Source: an uncultured Bacteroidia bacterium
GTDB lineage: Bacteria; Bacteroidota; Bacteroidia; Bacteroidales; F082
Direction: 5' to 3'
NCBI GenBank assembly: GCA_902783365.1
Contig: CACZQL010000032.1
Location: forward strand, 1 to 54,533
Length of the DNA: 54,533 bases
Part shown: one piece after another, positions 21,397 through 31,013 of the stretch
How the letters are laid out: every line of letters begins with the position of its first letter
Position numbering within the stretch: position 1 is the stretch's first letter
Notes under the pieces: model-generated
The model's database searches: none
What the model saw: the letters and a program-made list of their open reading frames with translations, nothing else
What the model was told of the DNA's origin: nothing
Made by a program: the position numbers and the translations under genes

Positions 21397-23700
21397 ATGA
21401 AAAAGACAGCTTTTATTTTCATGACGATGGCCTTCAGCCTCGGGTTGATGGCAGGACCAGTTGATGTGGAAACTGCGAAACAGCTGGGTGGGAGCTTTAT
21501 GGCTGCCCAAAATCGTGCCATCACGGCGTTAACTTTGGTTGATACCGAGAAAACCGTATCGGGCTTGGAGGTTTGCTATGTGTTTAATTGTCAGCCTAAA
21601 GGTTTTGTGATTGTCGCCGCGGATGACAGGATGAAGCCCATTTTGGGGTATTCCACCGAGAGCAGCTTCCACCTTGTCGCTGTTGAGGAAGGCCCTGAAG
21701 TGTTTTTTGACGCGTACCGTTGCGATTTGATGGCTGCCGAGGAGCAAGGCTTGGAACCTTCGTCAGAAGTAGTCCGCCAATGGCGGATGCTTGCGGAAGC
21801 AGGAAGGTTGCCTAACCGTTCGAAAAGCACAGTGGAACCGCTCTGCGCCTCCACCTGGCACCAGACCCAACTCTATAACGACCAATGTCCCGAAGACCCT
21901 GAAGGCTACAACGGCCATGTGAAGTCAGGCTGTGTGGCCAACGCCATGGCGCAGATTATGCGTTATTGGGAGTGGCCCAAGACGGGTGTGGGTTCACATA
22001 GCTACTATTGCTATGGGTATGGAAGCACCTCCTACGGCACCCTCTCGGCCAATTTCGGCGAGGCGGACTATCGTTACGAGCTGATGCCTGACTTTCTCGA
22101 TTACACCAGTCCGCAATATCAAGTGGACGCTGTGGCTTTGCTGGAATACCATGCTGGCGTGAGCGTGGAGATGAGCTACGGTCCCAGTGCATCGGGTGCC
22201 TATTCCTTCGATGCCATCGACGCCTTTCAACAATATTTCCGCTATTCTCCACTCACTGACTTTGAAGACAGATATTATTATTCTGACGATCAATGGGTTG
22301 AGTTAATGAAGAATGAGCTTGACAACGGAAGACCCATGTACTATTCCGCCTTTAGCAATACCAAAGATGGCACTCGTGGCGGCCATGCTTTTGTGTGCGA
22401 TGGCTATGACGAGTACGATTTTTTCCATTTCAACTGGGGATGGCAAGGCTTCGACAACGGCTTCTACAGCATCAACGGCATGGATTTGACGTATCATGCC
22501 TATAATTATGACCATTATGCAACGACGGACTTGGAACCCAACGATGACTATTACGAGCAGCCGATGCCTGTTGGAGACTTGGAGATTGAACCTTGGGCGT
22601 ATGGGATGGCGGCGACGCTCACCATGACTGCTCCTTCGCATACCCTCGGGGATTCCCCACTTTCATCTATCGACTCCATCGTGGTGCTGATGAATGGTGA
22701 GATCCTTCACGTTTTTGAGCATCCACAGCCTGGGGAACCACTGGAGTTTGGGAAGTTTTTCGATAATGCGGACTGTGGTGTCGTCAATTACTTCACCGTT
22801 TATCCTGTGACTTCGGGAGGTCGTGGCAAAGCGATTACCCGACCTGTGGAGTTATGGACCTCCTACGGCGGCATGTCCACGCCGTTGACCTTCTATCTGC
22901 ATGATGCTGCGGGCGACGGATGGCTCTCTCCAGCGATTTCCATCGTCGATGAGCGAGGTGTGGTGCAGCATCGCATTGGCTTGGAAGCGGGCTATGAAGA
23001 CACCGTGACGGTTAACATCCCGGTGGACTGCTACCTGACCCTCTCTTGGAATTATTGCAATGTGGGCTATGAGGATGATGATGCGGAATGCTCATTCGAG
23101 GTTTATGATTATCGGGGTGAGTTGCTTTTTGAACAGACCTCAAAGCCTGAGGTGGGGGCGTTGTTTACTTTCTATAGTGATTTCGATGTGGTGGTTGCGC
23201 CGGATTACATCACCGCTGAGTATGTTTATCGTGAGGATGGCACTTTTGGCGTGCAGGTGTCTTGGGATTTGGATCCCATCAACCAATGGTTTGGGCATTT
23301 TGTGTTGGAACGTTATCTCAATTTGGACGCCAATCCTGTGGCGGAATGGAGTTTCGGTCCTGGTGTGAAAGTGTATTTCGACGAGGTAGCACCAGGTACC
23401 TATTATTATCGTCTTTCTGCTGAATACGGAGCGGGAGGCGGTATTCCGGTTCAATCGGGCTTTGCGCCGAACTTGCTGGATCCCTCGTTGGATTACGCCA
23501 TGGTGGAGGTGACCTCTGTGGAGGAGTCCTCCGATGCCTCATGGGCATTTGTCAGGGTTTATAATGCTGCCGGACAACAGGTTTACGAGGGCTCTTACAG
23601 CGCTTTTGATCCCGACTGGTTAAGCCCGGGAGTTTATGTGTTGAGATTGTTTTCCAAAGACGGGAAAACCATCACGAAAAAATACCTTCACAATCGTTAG
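21397..23700 (+). CDS. Secreted C10 (streptopain-type) cysteine peptidase with T9SS-type C-terminus
   Basis: The 767-residue protein has a signal peptide (about residues 1-19). A Spi-like inhibitory propeptide region follows (NCQPKGFVIVAADDRMKPILGYS). The C10 peptidase domain has catalytic Cys179 in KSGCVANAMAQIMRYW and His330 in GGHAFVCDGYDEYDFFHFNWGW. The long C-terminal part has beta-sandwich modules and ends in a sorting-type domain (VYNAAGQQVYEG..., LSPGVYVLRLFSKDGKTITKKYL). The end pattern matches T9SS type A signals, so secretion by T9SS is inferred. Related proteases include streptopain and P. gingivalis periodontain. Confidence 0.92.
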   Translation: MKKTAFIFMTMAFSLGLMAGPVDVETAKQLGGSFMAAQNRAITALTLVDTEKTVSGLEVCYVFNCQPKGFVIVAADDRMKPILGYSTESSFHLVAVEEGPEVFFDAYRCDLMAAEEQGLEPSSEVVRQWRMLAEAGRLPNRSKSTVEPLCASTWHQTQLYNDQCPEDPEGYNGHVKSGCVANAMAQIMRYWEWPKTGVGSHSYYCYGYGSTSYGTLSANFGEADYRYELMPDFLDYTSPQYQVDAVALLEYHAGVSVEMSYGPSASGAYSFDAIDAFQQYFRYSPLTDFEDRYYYSDDQWVELMKNELDNGRPMYYSAFSNTKDGTRGGHAFVCDGYDEYDFFHFNWGWQGFDNGFYSINGMDLTYHAYNYDHYATTDLEPNDDYYEQPMPVGDLEIEPWAYGMAATLTMTAPSHTLGDSPLSSIDSIVVLMNGEILHVFEHPQPGEPLEFGKFFDNADCGVVNYFTVYPVTSGGRGKAITRPVELWTSYGGMSTPLTFYLHDAAGDGWLSPAISIVDERGVVQHRIGLEAGYEDTVTVNIPVDCYLTLSWNYCNVGYEDDDAECSFEVYDYRGELLFEQTSKPEVGALFTFYSDFDVVVAPDYITAEYVYREDGTFGVQVSWDLDPINQWFGHFVLERYLNLDANPVAEWSFGPGVKVYFDEVAPGTYYYRLSAEYGAGGGIPVQSGFAPNLLDPSLDYAMVEVTSVEESSDASWAFVRVYNAAGQQVYEGSYSAFDPDWLSPGVYVLRLFSKDGKTITKKYLHNR

Positions 23701-23755
23701 TAGGCCGAGGCATACGCCGCCAGCCTATGTCGAGAGCCACTGCTTGAAAAACCTG

Positions 23756-25411
23756 TTAGGTGAGCAGTACTGCGGCGGCCTTGAGGGCCTCGGGGGTCAC
23801 TTGGTCGTTGCTGAGCATCTTGGCGATTTCCAAGATGCGTTCCTCGCGGGTAAGTGGTTTGATGTGCGACTGGGTCTTGGCACCCTCGTTGTCCTTGTAG
23901 ATGAAATAATGGTGTTGCGCCTTGCTGGCCACCTGTGGCAAGTGGGTGATGGAGATGAGCTGGAGCTTGTCGCCCATCTGCCGCATGATGTTCCCGATTT
24001 TGGCGGCCACCTCACCTGAAACCCCTGTGTCGATCTCGTCAAAAATGAGGGTGGGAATGTAGCTGTACTCGGACACGGCGCTCTTGATGGAAAGCATCAG
24101 TCTTGAAAGCTCTCCGCCCGAGGCCACCTTGCTGAGCTCGGCAGGGACGATGCCTTTGTTGGCTGAGAACAGGTAGTGGATGCTGTCGCGACCTTTGGGT
24201 CCGAAGCCTTCCGTGAGGCTTAACTCCACGCTGAAAACCGCAAAGGGCATGGCTAATTGGCGGGCCAGCTCCGTCACTTTTATGCCAAAGGTCTTGGCCG
24301 CCTTGCTGCGTCGGTCGTGTAATAGCGAGGCGAAGGTGCTGAGCCGTTTCTCACTGGCTTTCAGCTCTTTTTCCGCCTGGGCGATGGTCTCGTCAATGTT
24401 CTCGAAAGCCTCCACCTTTTGCTGAAGCTCGTCTCTCAGACTTATCAAAGCGTTGAAGTCGTTGAGGCGGTGCTTCATCATCAGCCGGTTGAGCAGGTCG
24501 TAGCGTTCCTGGAGGCTGAGTAGCTGTTCTTCGTCGAATTGGGTCTCGCCTTCCCAATGATGGAGGTCGTAGGCGATGTCTTTCAACTCGACACGCAGGC
24601 TTTCCACTCGTTCGCCCATCCCTTCGGTGTCGGGCAGCAACTGTCGCATCCGATGCAGGATGGAGGCGAGGTCGTTCAGTTGGGGGAGGAGGGCCGTGTC
24701 GGAGTCTTCGATGAGGCTGTTGGCGGTCATCAGCAAGGTTTTGATTTCCTCGGCGTTTTCCATGACGCGGAGGGTCTGTTCTAGCTCGGCGTATTCACCC
24801 TCATGGAGGTCCGCTTTGCGCAGCTCGTCCAACTGGAATTTCAGGTAGTCGTTTTCGGCGGCATTCCTTTGGGAGAGGTCTCGCAGATCTTTAAGTCGTT
24901 GTTTCAGACTGTTATAGACTTTATATTCTGCTTGGTAGTCGGTCAGGTGAGGGGCGTTTTGGGCGATTTCATCCAAGAGTCTGAGTTGGAAGTCGTCGTC
25001 GGTGAGTAGGAGGGAGTCGTGCTGTGAGTGGATGTCAACGATTTGGTTGCCGATTTCTTTCATGGTCTGAAGGGCGACGGGGGTGTCGTTGATGAAGGCA
25101 CGGCTTTTTTTCTGGGGGCTGAGTTCGCGTCGGAAGATGCACTCCTCAGGGTCGAAGTCGATGTCGTTGGCGTCGAAGAGGGGTTTCAGGGTCTCGTTTC
25201 CGAAGGAGAACACGGCTTCCACGACACATTTCTTTTCCTTGTCGAAGAGAACACCGGTGTCGGAGCGGTCGCCCAGCACGAAGCCGAGGGCGCCGAGGAG
25301 GATGGATTTTCCCGCGCCGGTTTCGCCAGTGATGACGCTGAAGCCTTGGGAGAAATCAACAGACAGGCTCTCGATGAGAGCGTAGTTCTGTATGTGAAGG
25401 TGTTGTAGCAT
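23756..25411 (-). CDS. recN: DNA repair protein RecN
   Basis: This 551-residue SMC-like ATPase acts in double-strand-break repair. Walker A GETGAGKS (residues 29-36) is near the N-terminus. The central region is a long coiled coil, and the C-terminal part has the ABC signature KVASGGELSRLML and Walker B TLIFDEIDTGVSGE. The length is normal. It is the last gene of a minus-strand run bamD - omega-like - DUF4835 - recN, with 12 bases separating it from the DUF4835 gene. Confidence 0.97.
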   Translation of the reverse strand: MLQHLHIQNYALIESLSVDFSQGFSVITGETGAGKSILLGALGFVLGDRSDTGVLFDKEKKCVVEAVFSFGNETLKPLFDANDIDFDPEECIFRRELSPQKKSRAFINDTPVALQTMKEIGNQIVDIHSQHDSLLLTDDDFQLRLLDEIAQNAPHLTDYQAEYKVYNSLKQRLKDLRDLSQRNAAENDYLKFQLDELRKADLHEGEYAELEQTLRVMENAEEIKTLLMTANSLIEDSDTALLPQLNDLASILHRMRQLLPDTEGMGERVESLRVELKDIAYDLHHWEGETQFDEEQLLSLQERYDLLNRLMMKHRLNDFNALISLRDELQQKVEAFENIDETIAQAEKELKASEKRLSTFASLLHDRRSKAAKTFGIKVTELARQLAMPFAVFSVELSLTEGFGPKGRDSIHYLFSANKGIVPAELSKVASGGELSRLMLSIKSAVSEYSYIPTLIFDEIDTGVSGEVAAKIGNIMRQMGDKLQLISITHLPQVASKAQHHYFIYKDNEGAKTQSHIKPLTREERILEIAKMLSNDQVTPEALKAAAVLLT

Positions 25412-25423
25412 GAGGGTTGGTTC

Positions 25424-26362
25424 TTATCCCCTCTTGATGCCGCCGCTGCCGCTGCCGCCACCTTGCAGGATGGCGTCATACTGGGTGGATTTGGAGGGGT
25501 CGATTTGTTTCATGATGTTGGTGGCTTTGGTTTTTTCTTGTTGGGTACCCTGACTGAAAACGTTGATGATCTCGTCGCGTTTGGCCTCGATGATGAGTTG
25601 GAGGACGAAACAGGTGGGGTAGGAGGCGTGAACGGTTTGGAGGTATTCGAGCGACTTGAGGATGGCGGCGCGTCCCTCGTCGGGGTGTTCCGACATCACA
25701 TCCAAACCAAGGCGGTGGTATTCGTACAGGAACTGGTGCAGCGGTGCGTAGCTGTTGCTGGTGAGGTTTTCGGCCAGCCAGTAACGGTTGCGGTTGCCGT
25801 CGAAGGCCTTCCAGCCCGGTTGTGAGGAGCTTTGGGCGTTGTTGACCACTTGTTGCGCGGCCTCGAAGAAGGGAGCCCCGCCATTGCGTGAGAAGGTGTC
25901 AAAGTCGAGCCCCAAGAAGGTATAGACGTAGAAGGCGATGGTGGAGGTGAGGTCGGACATGTGGGTGTTGATGCTGAAGTCGAGCGGCTGGCCATCCATG
26001 TAGCTGAAGTAGAACTTCTGGTCCACGTAGTTGAGGATGGGGGTGGTGTAGCTCGCCTTGTAGCAGGGGCGTCGTATGGCCATGTTGAGGTCGGCGACGA
26101 ACGATTCAGAATCTGTGCGTTCCTTAATGGTGATGGCGATGGAGCATTCGATTTTCTCCTGGGTCTTGAAGTTGATGTTGGTCCATTTGGTGTTGTTGAT
26201 GAACTCATACAAGGCCGTCTGCATGTTCTGGAAGACGGTTTTGTCGGTGCCTGAGACCTGGTTGGAGTTGACACGAATGTCGCATTTGATTTCCTGCGCG
26301 GACAGGATGTTCGCGCAGAAAATCAAAGCGGCGGTTATTAAGGCGCTGAGGATTCTTTTCAT
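25424..26362 (-). CDS. DUF4835 family protein (PorD-like), exported
   Basis: The 312-residue protein has a signal peptide (about residues 1-22, ILSAQEIKC). It matches DUF4835 along its length: VNSNQVSGTDKTVFQNMQTALYEFINNTKW, FSINTHMSDLTSTIAFYVYTFLGLDFDTFS, and a Gly/Ser tail. In Bacteroidota this family sits beside recN. It has been called PorD in lists of T9SS-associated proteins, but its mechanism is unclear to me. Periplasmic or membrane-associated location is inferred. The gene usually preceding it, coaBC, is missing here. Confidence 0.88.
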   Translation of the reverse strand: MKRILSALITAALIFCANILSAQEIKCDIRVNSNQVSGTDKTVFQNMQTALYEFINNTKWTNINFKTQEKIECSIAITIKERTDSESFVADLNMAIRRPCYKASYTTPILNYVDQKFYFSYMDGQPLDFSINTHMSDLTSTIAFYVYTFLGLDFDTFSRNGGAPFFEAAQQVVNNAQSSSQPGWKAFDGNRNRYWLAENLTSNSYAPLHQFLYEYHRLGLDVMSEHPDEGRAAILKSLEYLQTVHASYPTCFVLQLIIEAKRDEIINVFSQGTQQEKTKATNIMKQIDPSKSTQYDAILQGGGSGSGGIKRG

Positions 26363-26372
26363 GTTGTGCTCG

Positions 26373-26708
26373 TTAGAACTCGTCCTGCACTTCTTTGTGC
26401 GGGTTGCGGAAGTAAATCTCGTTGTTCAAAAACTCGTGGATGGCGATCAGCGTGGGTTTGGGCAGACGTTCATAGAACTTGGCGATTTCGATTTGCTCGC
26501 GGTTCTCGAACACTTCCTCCAGGCTGTCGTTGTTGGTGGCGAACTCCTCAATTTTCTTGTTGAGTTCCTCTTTCATCTCGGCAGCGATCTGGTTGGCCCG
26601 TTTGGTCAGGATGGCCACGGTCTCGTAGATGTTGCCTGTGCCTTGGTAAAACTGGTCTTTTTGACGGGTAACCACCGTCGTTTCGGTTCTGATTTTCTTG
26701 AAATCCAT
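26373..26708 (-). CDS. rpoZ: RNA polymerase omega-like subunit (Bacteroidota type)
   Basis: This 111-residue protein matches the Bacteroidota omega-family form: MDFKKIRTETTVVTRQKDQFYQGTGNIYETVAILTKRANQIAAEMKEEL, with the RANQI helix corresponding to the omega core. Omega stabilises the beta' subunit. It lies 4 bases downstream of bamD and 10 bases upstream of the DUF4835 gene, so the genes form one operon. The sequence diverges strongly from proteobacterial RpoZ, so assignment rests on this pattern and on gene order. Confidence 0.83.
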   Translation of the reverse strand: MDFKKIRTETTVVTRQKDQFYQGTGNIYETVAILTKRANQIAAEMKEELNKKIEEFATNNDSLEEVFENREQIEIAKFYERLPKPTLIAIHEFLNNEIYFRNPHKEVQDEF

Positions 26709-26712
26709 GGTG

Positions 26713-27513
26713 TTAATGTATGTTTTCTAATTTTTTTCTTGCTTTGTTGGCGACAGCTTCCGCCTCTTTCAAATTGGGGCTGTCGGGGAACAGGTAGGAC
26801 AAGGTGTTGTAGCGTTCAATGCAAGCCTCGTATCTTTCTTTTTTCTTTTCGGGGACGCTGTTCTCGGCATAGTCGTAGTAGGCGATGGCGATGTGGCTGA
26901 GGATTTCCTCACGGTGCGGGGTGTTGGGGTATTTCTTCAGCAGGTTCTCGAAACAGGTGATGGCCGCGTTGTAGTTCTCCATCTTATAATAAAGGATGCA
27001 GATGTCATAGTCTTTCTGTTCCAGCTTGTCGTGGAGATTTCCCAACAGCTCTTGTGCTCTTGCGAGGCTGTCGCTTTGGGGATAACGCTCGATGAAACTC
27101 TCCAGCTGTGAGATGGCGGTCATGGTGCTGGTCTGGTCCAGACTGGGGATGGGCGACACCTTGTAGCTGCAGTAGGCCTGCATGAAAGCGGCGGTTTCGG
27201 CGTCTTTCGAGAAGGGATAGTTCTGGATGAACTTGTTGAAATAGTAGGCGGCGATCTCGAAATCATTGGTGAGATAGTAGCACATGGCGGTGCGGTACGC
27301 CACAAATTCGCCCTTGGGGGTGCTGCGGAAGGCACTTTGGAGCAGGTCGAACAACTGCAAGGCATGGTTGTAGTCCTGACGGTCGTAATAGTCCATGGCC
27401 ACCTCATACTTCATCTCGTTGTCCGTGCTCTTGAGGATACGGTTGAACTCGTTGCATGAGGCGCAACACAAGACGCAAAATAGCAACCCTATAAGAAGCC
27501 TACGATAATTCAT
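26713..27513 (-). CDS. bamD: Outer-membrane assembly lipoprotein BamD
   Basis: The 266-residue protein has a lipoprotein signal with a probable lipidated Cys at about residue 20 (CCASC). TPR-like repeats follow (YEVAMDYYDRQDYNHALQLFDLL, RTAMCYYLTNDFEIAAYYFNKFIQNYPFS, DICILYYKMENYNAAITCFENLLKKYPNT). BamD is the essential partner of BamA in outer-membrane protein insertion. A TATCTTTG box lies only four bases upstream of the ATG, suggesting a leaderless or near-leaderless message. Confidence 0.95.
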   Translation of the reverse strand: MNYRRLLIGLLFCVLCCASCNEFNRILKSTDNEMKYEVAMDYYDRQDYNHALQLFDLLQSAFRSTPKGEFVAYRTAMCYYLTNDFEIAAYYFNKFIQNYPFSKDAETAAFMQAYCSYKVSPIPSLDQTSTMTAISQLESFIERYPQSDSLARAQELLGNLHDKLEQKDYDICILYYKMENYNAAITCFENLLKKYPNTPHREEILSHIAIAYYDYAENSVPEKKKERYEACIERYNTLSYLFPDSPNLKEAEAVANKARKKLENIH

Positions 27514-27517
27514 GCGG

Positions 27518-27525
27518 CAAAGATA
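27518..27525 (-). promoter_or_regulatory. -7 box for bamD operon
   Basis: On the minus strand TATCTTTG matches TAnnTTTG and is separated from the bamD ATG (27513-27511) by only CCGC. No convincing -33 TTG was found at 19-21 bases. If real, transcription starts at or next to the start codon. Confidence 0.55.
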
Positions 27526-27567
27526 CTTATTTTTGTTGAATTGTTGAGTGATTGAGCGGTTTAATTG

Positions 27568-30090
27568 TTATTTGACGATGATTTTGGTAACCTTGACCTC
27601 AGCGCCGTTGGTGAGTTTGAGGAGATACACGCCCGAATCGAGGCGGGTGTTGAGGGTGAAGTCCTTCTCGCTCTCACCAGAGAGGACGGTCTGTCCCAGA
27701 CTGTTCAGGATGGCATAGCCTGTCAGGTTATGGATGCCTTGGATGCGGATCTGGCCGTCGGTGGGGTTGGGATAGATGGTGATGCCGCCCAGGCTTTGCT
27801 CGCTCACGTTGACGTCGCGGATATCGACGAACACGTGGGCTGTTGCGGTGTTGCCCTCGCCGTCGGTGACGGTGACGGTGTATTCGGTGGGCAGTGCGGG
27901 TGTGGCGACCGGGGTGGCGATATGGGCATCGTCGAGGCTCTCGGCAGGCTCCCAGCTGTAGCTGTAGTTGCCGTCGCCTCCCGTCGCGAAGGCTTCCAAC
28001 TGGCTATGCTCGCCCTCGTTGATGATGGATGGTTCTGCAAAGGCCTCCACCTCCAAGGGGTCGAATCCGACGCCGATGCAGTATATCGCGGCAACCCATC
28101 CGGCCTCGTTCACCGATCCGTCGGAAGTGAAGCGGAAGGTCAAGGCTCCCTCGGCGTTGGTCGCGGTGACCACACCGGGTGTGTTGCTTCCGCTGTAGTG
28201 GCCGATCTCAGGGGCGTTGGTACTGCTGCCATCATGGATGTACAGGTGGTCCCATCCGTTTTCTGTCTGGAAAAACGAGAACGCTGCTTCAAGGATGCCG
28301 TCGGGGGTCTCGGGCAGGAAGGTCATGACATAGCTTTTGTTGTTGCCATAGTTGCTGTTGGGACCGCCATCGTCGAAGAACAAGCCGTTGCAGGTAGTGA
28401 TGGTGCCGTTTTGCATGTTATAGGCCTCGCTTACGTTGATGTAGTTGTGTTTGGTCACGGTCTCGCTATCACCGTTGGCGTTGGTGACGGTCAGGGTGAC
28501 ATCGTAATGGCCGACGTTGGTGTAGGTGATGCCTGTGGGGTTCTGGGCAGTGGAAGTGGTGGGTGAGCCGCCCTCGAAGGTCCATTCCCAGCTGACGAGG
28601 TTGGCGCCCCAGGTCTGGTCGGTGAAGTTGACAGTGCCACCCAGTGCCACGTCGGTGGTGCTGGCGGTGAAGTCGGGCATGATGCCCTCGCCTTGCTCAA
28701 GCTGCACGTTGAGGACAACCGTCTCGCCGTCGGCCACGGTGACGGTCTCCTGTTTGGGATAATAGCCATTGGCAGTAAAGGTCAGCGTGTAGGTGCCGCC
28801 TTTGATGGGACGGTGGTAGTCGCCCGCGGGAAGGTGGCTGCTCACATTTGAGAAGTTGTCGTCATGGCCGGTGATGGTGATGTTGGCTTCAAGCGGTGCT
28901 CCGGTGGCTTGGTCGGTGACGGTGCCGTGAATGCCGTAGAGGCACTGGTTCATGAAGGCGAAAATGGAGTTCTTGTTGATGTTCCAGAAATTAGGGAGCT
29001 GGCTGCCGCTTGGGAGTTTGGTGTTGGAGCATTCGATGGTCAGCTCGCGGCATTGGGCGTAGCCGTTCATATAGTCCTGGCGGCCACCGCCGATGGTGTA
29101 CCATTGTGCGCCATTGGTGATGCCGTTGTTGTAGTCGGTCATGTAGTTGGGATTGACCTGGTGGGTGAGGTCAGCGTACTCATGGCTGATGAGTTGGTAC
29201 CAAGCGTCGTCGGCATGGAGCGTGTAGGTGTTGTCCCAGGGATAGTTCATCACCTCAGCGCCGCCGTGGTAGTTGGCACCCATCACAAAGGGGTAGTCCT
29301 CGGCGAATTGCATGAACCAAAGGGTTTCTTGCTGGTATTGTTCTCCGTCGGGGTGCGCGCTGCCGTGGGGGTCGGCATAGTTACGGTTCATATCGACGCC
29401 GTTGGCGTTGTAGCGGGTGGCGCCGTTCACGTTGTTGTTGCCTCCGTGGTAGGTGCCGTCGGGGTTGGCGTTGGGACCGATGAAGAGGTCGATGTTGTTC
29501 ATGACCGTTTGCACTTCAGGCTCATCGGGGTTCTCCAGCAGGTAGTCGATGAGGCGGAGCATCAGGATCCAGCCTGTGGTCTCGTCGCCATGGATGGTGG
29601 AGGTGTAGAGGAATTTGGGTTTGCCGTCGCCGGTGCCGTTGTTGAGGTGGGCGATCAGGATCTTGCGGCCACTCGGCAGGGTGCCGAGCTCGATGATCTC
29701 GCAGCGGTCGGGATGGTCGGTGGCGAACTGGAACATCATGTCCTCGTAGGCTTGGTAGGTGGGGTAGCTGTCCCAGTCGTATTCGGCGCGGTTGCTGCCG
29801 TCCCACATGGCCACCTTCTCAAGCATGGAAGGAGGGGTCATCAGCGTAGGCTGGTATCCTGCTTTGAGCAGGTTATCGTATTGCTTGACGTTGGCATAGC
29901 AGATGGCCGTAAGGCCGTTGACTTGGTCCACGGAACAAAGTCTGTTGATGTTTAAAAGATCATCTGTTTGTTGGAAGTCCAGGCTGAAATAGTACTCGCC
30001 TCTTTCTCTCATCATGGAGTTGAGGTCTTTCTGGGCGGTCAGGTTTAAACCTGCCAAAGCTAAAACTAAAAGTAATAAAAGTTTTTTCAT
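27568..30090 (-). CDS. Secreted M14 zinc carboxypeptidase with PKD-like domains and T9SS-type C-terminus
   Basis: The 840-residue protein has a signal peptide (1-19, ending NLTA). The M14 domain has zinc ligands His167 and Glu170 (HGDE) and His275 (NYHGG), with catalytic Glu353 (ELTIECS). A carboxypeptidase regulatory-like domain (about 390-460) is followed by a PKD domain with VSWEWTFEGG and YDVTLTVTNANG. A CUB-like segment (HDGSSTNAPEIGHYSGSN) and a second PKD/Ig-like stretch come next. The end is a T9SS type A sorting domain (IYPNPTDGQIRIQG, LDSGVYLLKLTNG, KIIVK). It should be a cell-surface or secreted exopeptidase. Confidence 0.94.
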   Translation of the reverse strand: MKKLLLLLVLALAGLNLTAQKDLNSMMRERGEYYFSLDFQQTDDLLNINRLCSVDQVNGLTAICYANVKQYDNLLKAGYQPTLMTPPSMLEKVAMWDGSNRAEYDWDSYPTYQAYEDMMFQFATDHPDRCEIIELGTLPSGRKILIAHLNNGTGDGKPKFLYTSTIHGDETTGWILMLRLIDYLLENPDEPEVQTVMNNIDLFIGPNANPDGTYHGGNNNVNGATRYNANGVDMNRNYADPHGSAHPDGEQYQQETLWFMQFAEDYPFVMGANYHGGAEVMNYPWDNTYTLHADDAWYQLISHEYADLTHQVNPNYMTDYNNGITNGAQWYTIGGGRQDYMNGYAQCRELTIECSNTKLPSGSQLPNFWNINKNSIFAFMNQCLYGIHGTVTDQATGAPLEANITITGHDDNFSNVSSHLPAGDYHRPIKGGTYTLTFTANGYYPKQETVTVADGETVVLNVQLEQGEGIMPDFTASTTDVALGGTVNFTDQTWGANLVSWEWTFEGGSPTTSTAQNPTGITYTNVGHYDVTLTVTNANGDSETVTKHNYINVSEAYNMQNGTITTCNGLFFDDGGPNSNYGNNKSYVMTFLPETPDGILEAAFSFFQTENGWDHLYIHDGSSTNAPEIGHYSGSNTPGVVTATNAEGALTFRFTSDGSVNEAGWVAAIYCIGVGFDPLEVEAFAEPSIINEGEHSQLEAFATGGDGNYSYSWEPAESLDDAHIATPVATPALPTEYTVTVTDGEGNTATAHVFVDIRDVNVSEQSLGGITIYPNPTDGQIRIQGIHNLTGYAILNSLGQTVLSGESEKDFTLNTRLDSGVYLLKLTNGAEVKVTKIIVK

Positions 30091-30131
30091 TTTGTTTATT
30101 TAACTTTATGATATTATATTGTTCTTGTGTT

Positions 30132-31013
30132 TTATAGATTCATGATTTCAGGAAGCGCGTTCTTGATGTCTTCTTCCACGGTGGGATTGACAGGGACGAG
30201 GGGGAGTCGCAGCACGTTTTTGCAGAGCCCCATCTGGCTCATGAGGCATTTGATGCCCGCGGGGTTGCCGTCGGCGAAGATGAGTTGGTTCATGCGGAGC
30301 ATGGCGTAGTGGAGTCGGAGGGCCTCTGTGTCGCAACCGTCTTTCATGGCGCGTATCATGGCGGTGAAGGGTTTGGTGTAGGCGTTGGCCGCTACGGAGA
30401 TGACACCTTTTGCGCCGAGGGCCATCAGGGGTTGGGTGATGCCGTCGTCGCCCGAGAGCACGTCGAAGTCGGCGGGCTTGTCGCGGAGGATCTCCATGAT
30501 CTGCATGAGATTGCCCGAAGCTTCCTTCACGGCGACGATGTTGGGGTGTTGGGCCAAGGCCACGCAAGTGGCGGCTTGGAGGTTCACTCCGACTCGGCCC
30601 GGCACGTTGTAGAGGATGACGGGGACGGGACTGGCGTCGGCGATGGCCTCGAAGTGGGCCTTCATGCCGCGCTGGTTGGGCTTGTTATAATAAGGGACCA
30701 CCGACAGAATGCCGTCGATGCCCGTGAAGTCCTGCTGGCGGATCTGGTCGATGACCGCCTGGGTGTTGTTGCCGCCCATGCCGAGCAGGACGGGAAGTCG
30801 ATGACGATTGGCTTTCAGAATGGTCTCGACCACAAGCCTTTTTTCGTTAGGGGTGAGGGTGGGGGCTTCGGAAGTGGTTCCGAGCGCCACCAAAAAGTCG
30901 GCGCCGTTCTCAATGACATGGTTGACGATGTGTTCCAACGAAACGGTGTCAACGGTATAGTCTTCGTTGAAAGGAGTGATGAGCGCGATGCCGGTTCCAG
31001 TGAATTTATTCAT
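30132..31013 (-). CDS. dapA: 4-hydroxy-tetrahydrodipicolinate synthase
   Basis: The 293-residue TIM-barrel aldolase condenses pyruvate with aspartate semialdehyde in lysine and diaminopimelate synthesis. The Schiff-base lysine is Lys163 in VAVKEASGN. GTTSE (45-49) and Tyr135 plus Arg140 in YNVPGR are also present. A heptamer array separates its ATG from the stop of the upstream DUF6913 gene. Confidence 0.97.
   Translation of the reverse strand: MNKFTGTGIALITPFNEDYTVDTVSLEHIVNHVIENGADFLVALGTTSEAPTLTPNEKRLVVETILKANRHRLPVLLGMGGNNTQAVIDQIRQQDFTGIDGILSVVPYYNKPNQRGMKAHFEAIADASPVPVILYNVPGRVGVNLQAATCVALAQHPNIVAVKEASGNLMQIMEILRDKPADFDVLSGDDGITQPLMALGAKGVISVAANAYTKPFTAMIRAMKDGCDTEALRLHYAMLRMNQLIFADGNPAGIKCLMSQMGLCKNVLRLPLVPVNPTVEEDIKNALPEIMNL

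Noticed and set aside
28864-29955. 363-codon plus-strand frame inside the M14 carboxypeptidase gene
   Set aside because: The minus-strand gene has catalytic motifs, a signal peptide and a sorting domain; the plus frame is Val/Gly-rich low-complexity shadow sequence.
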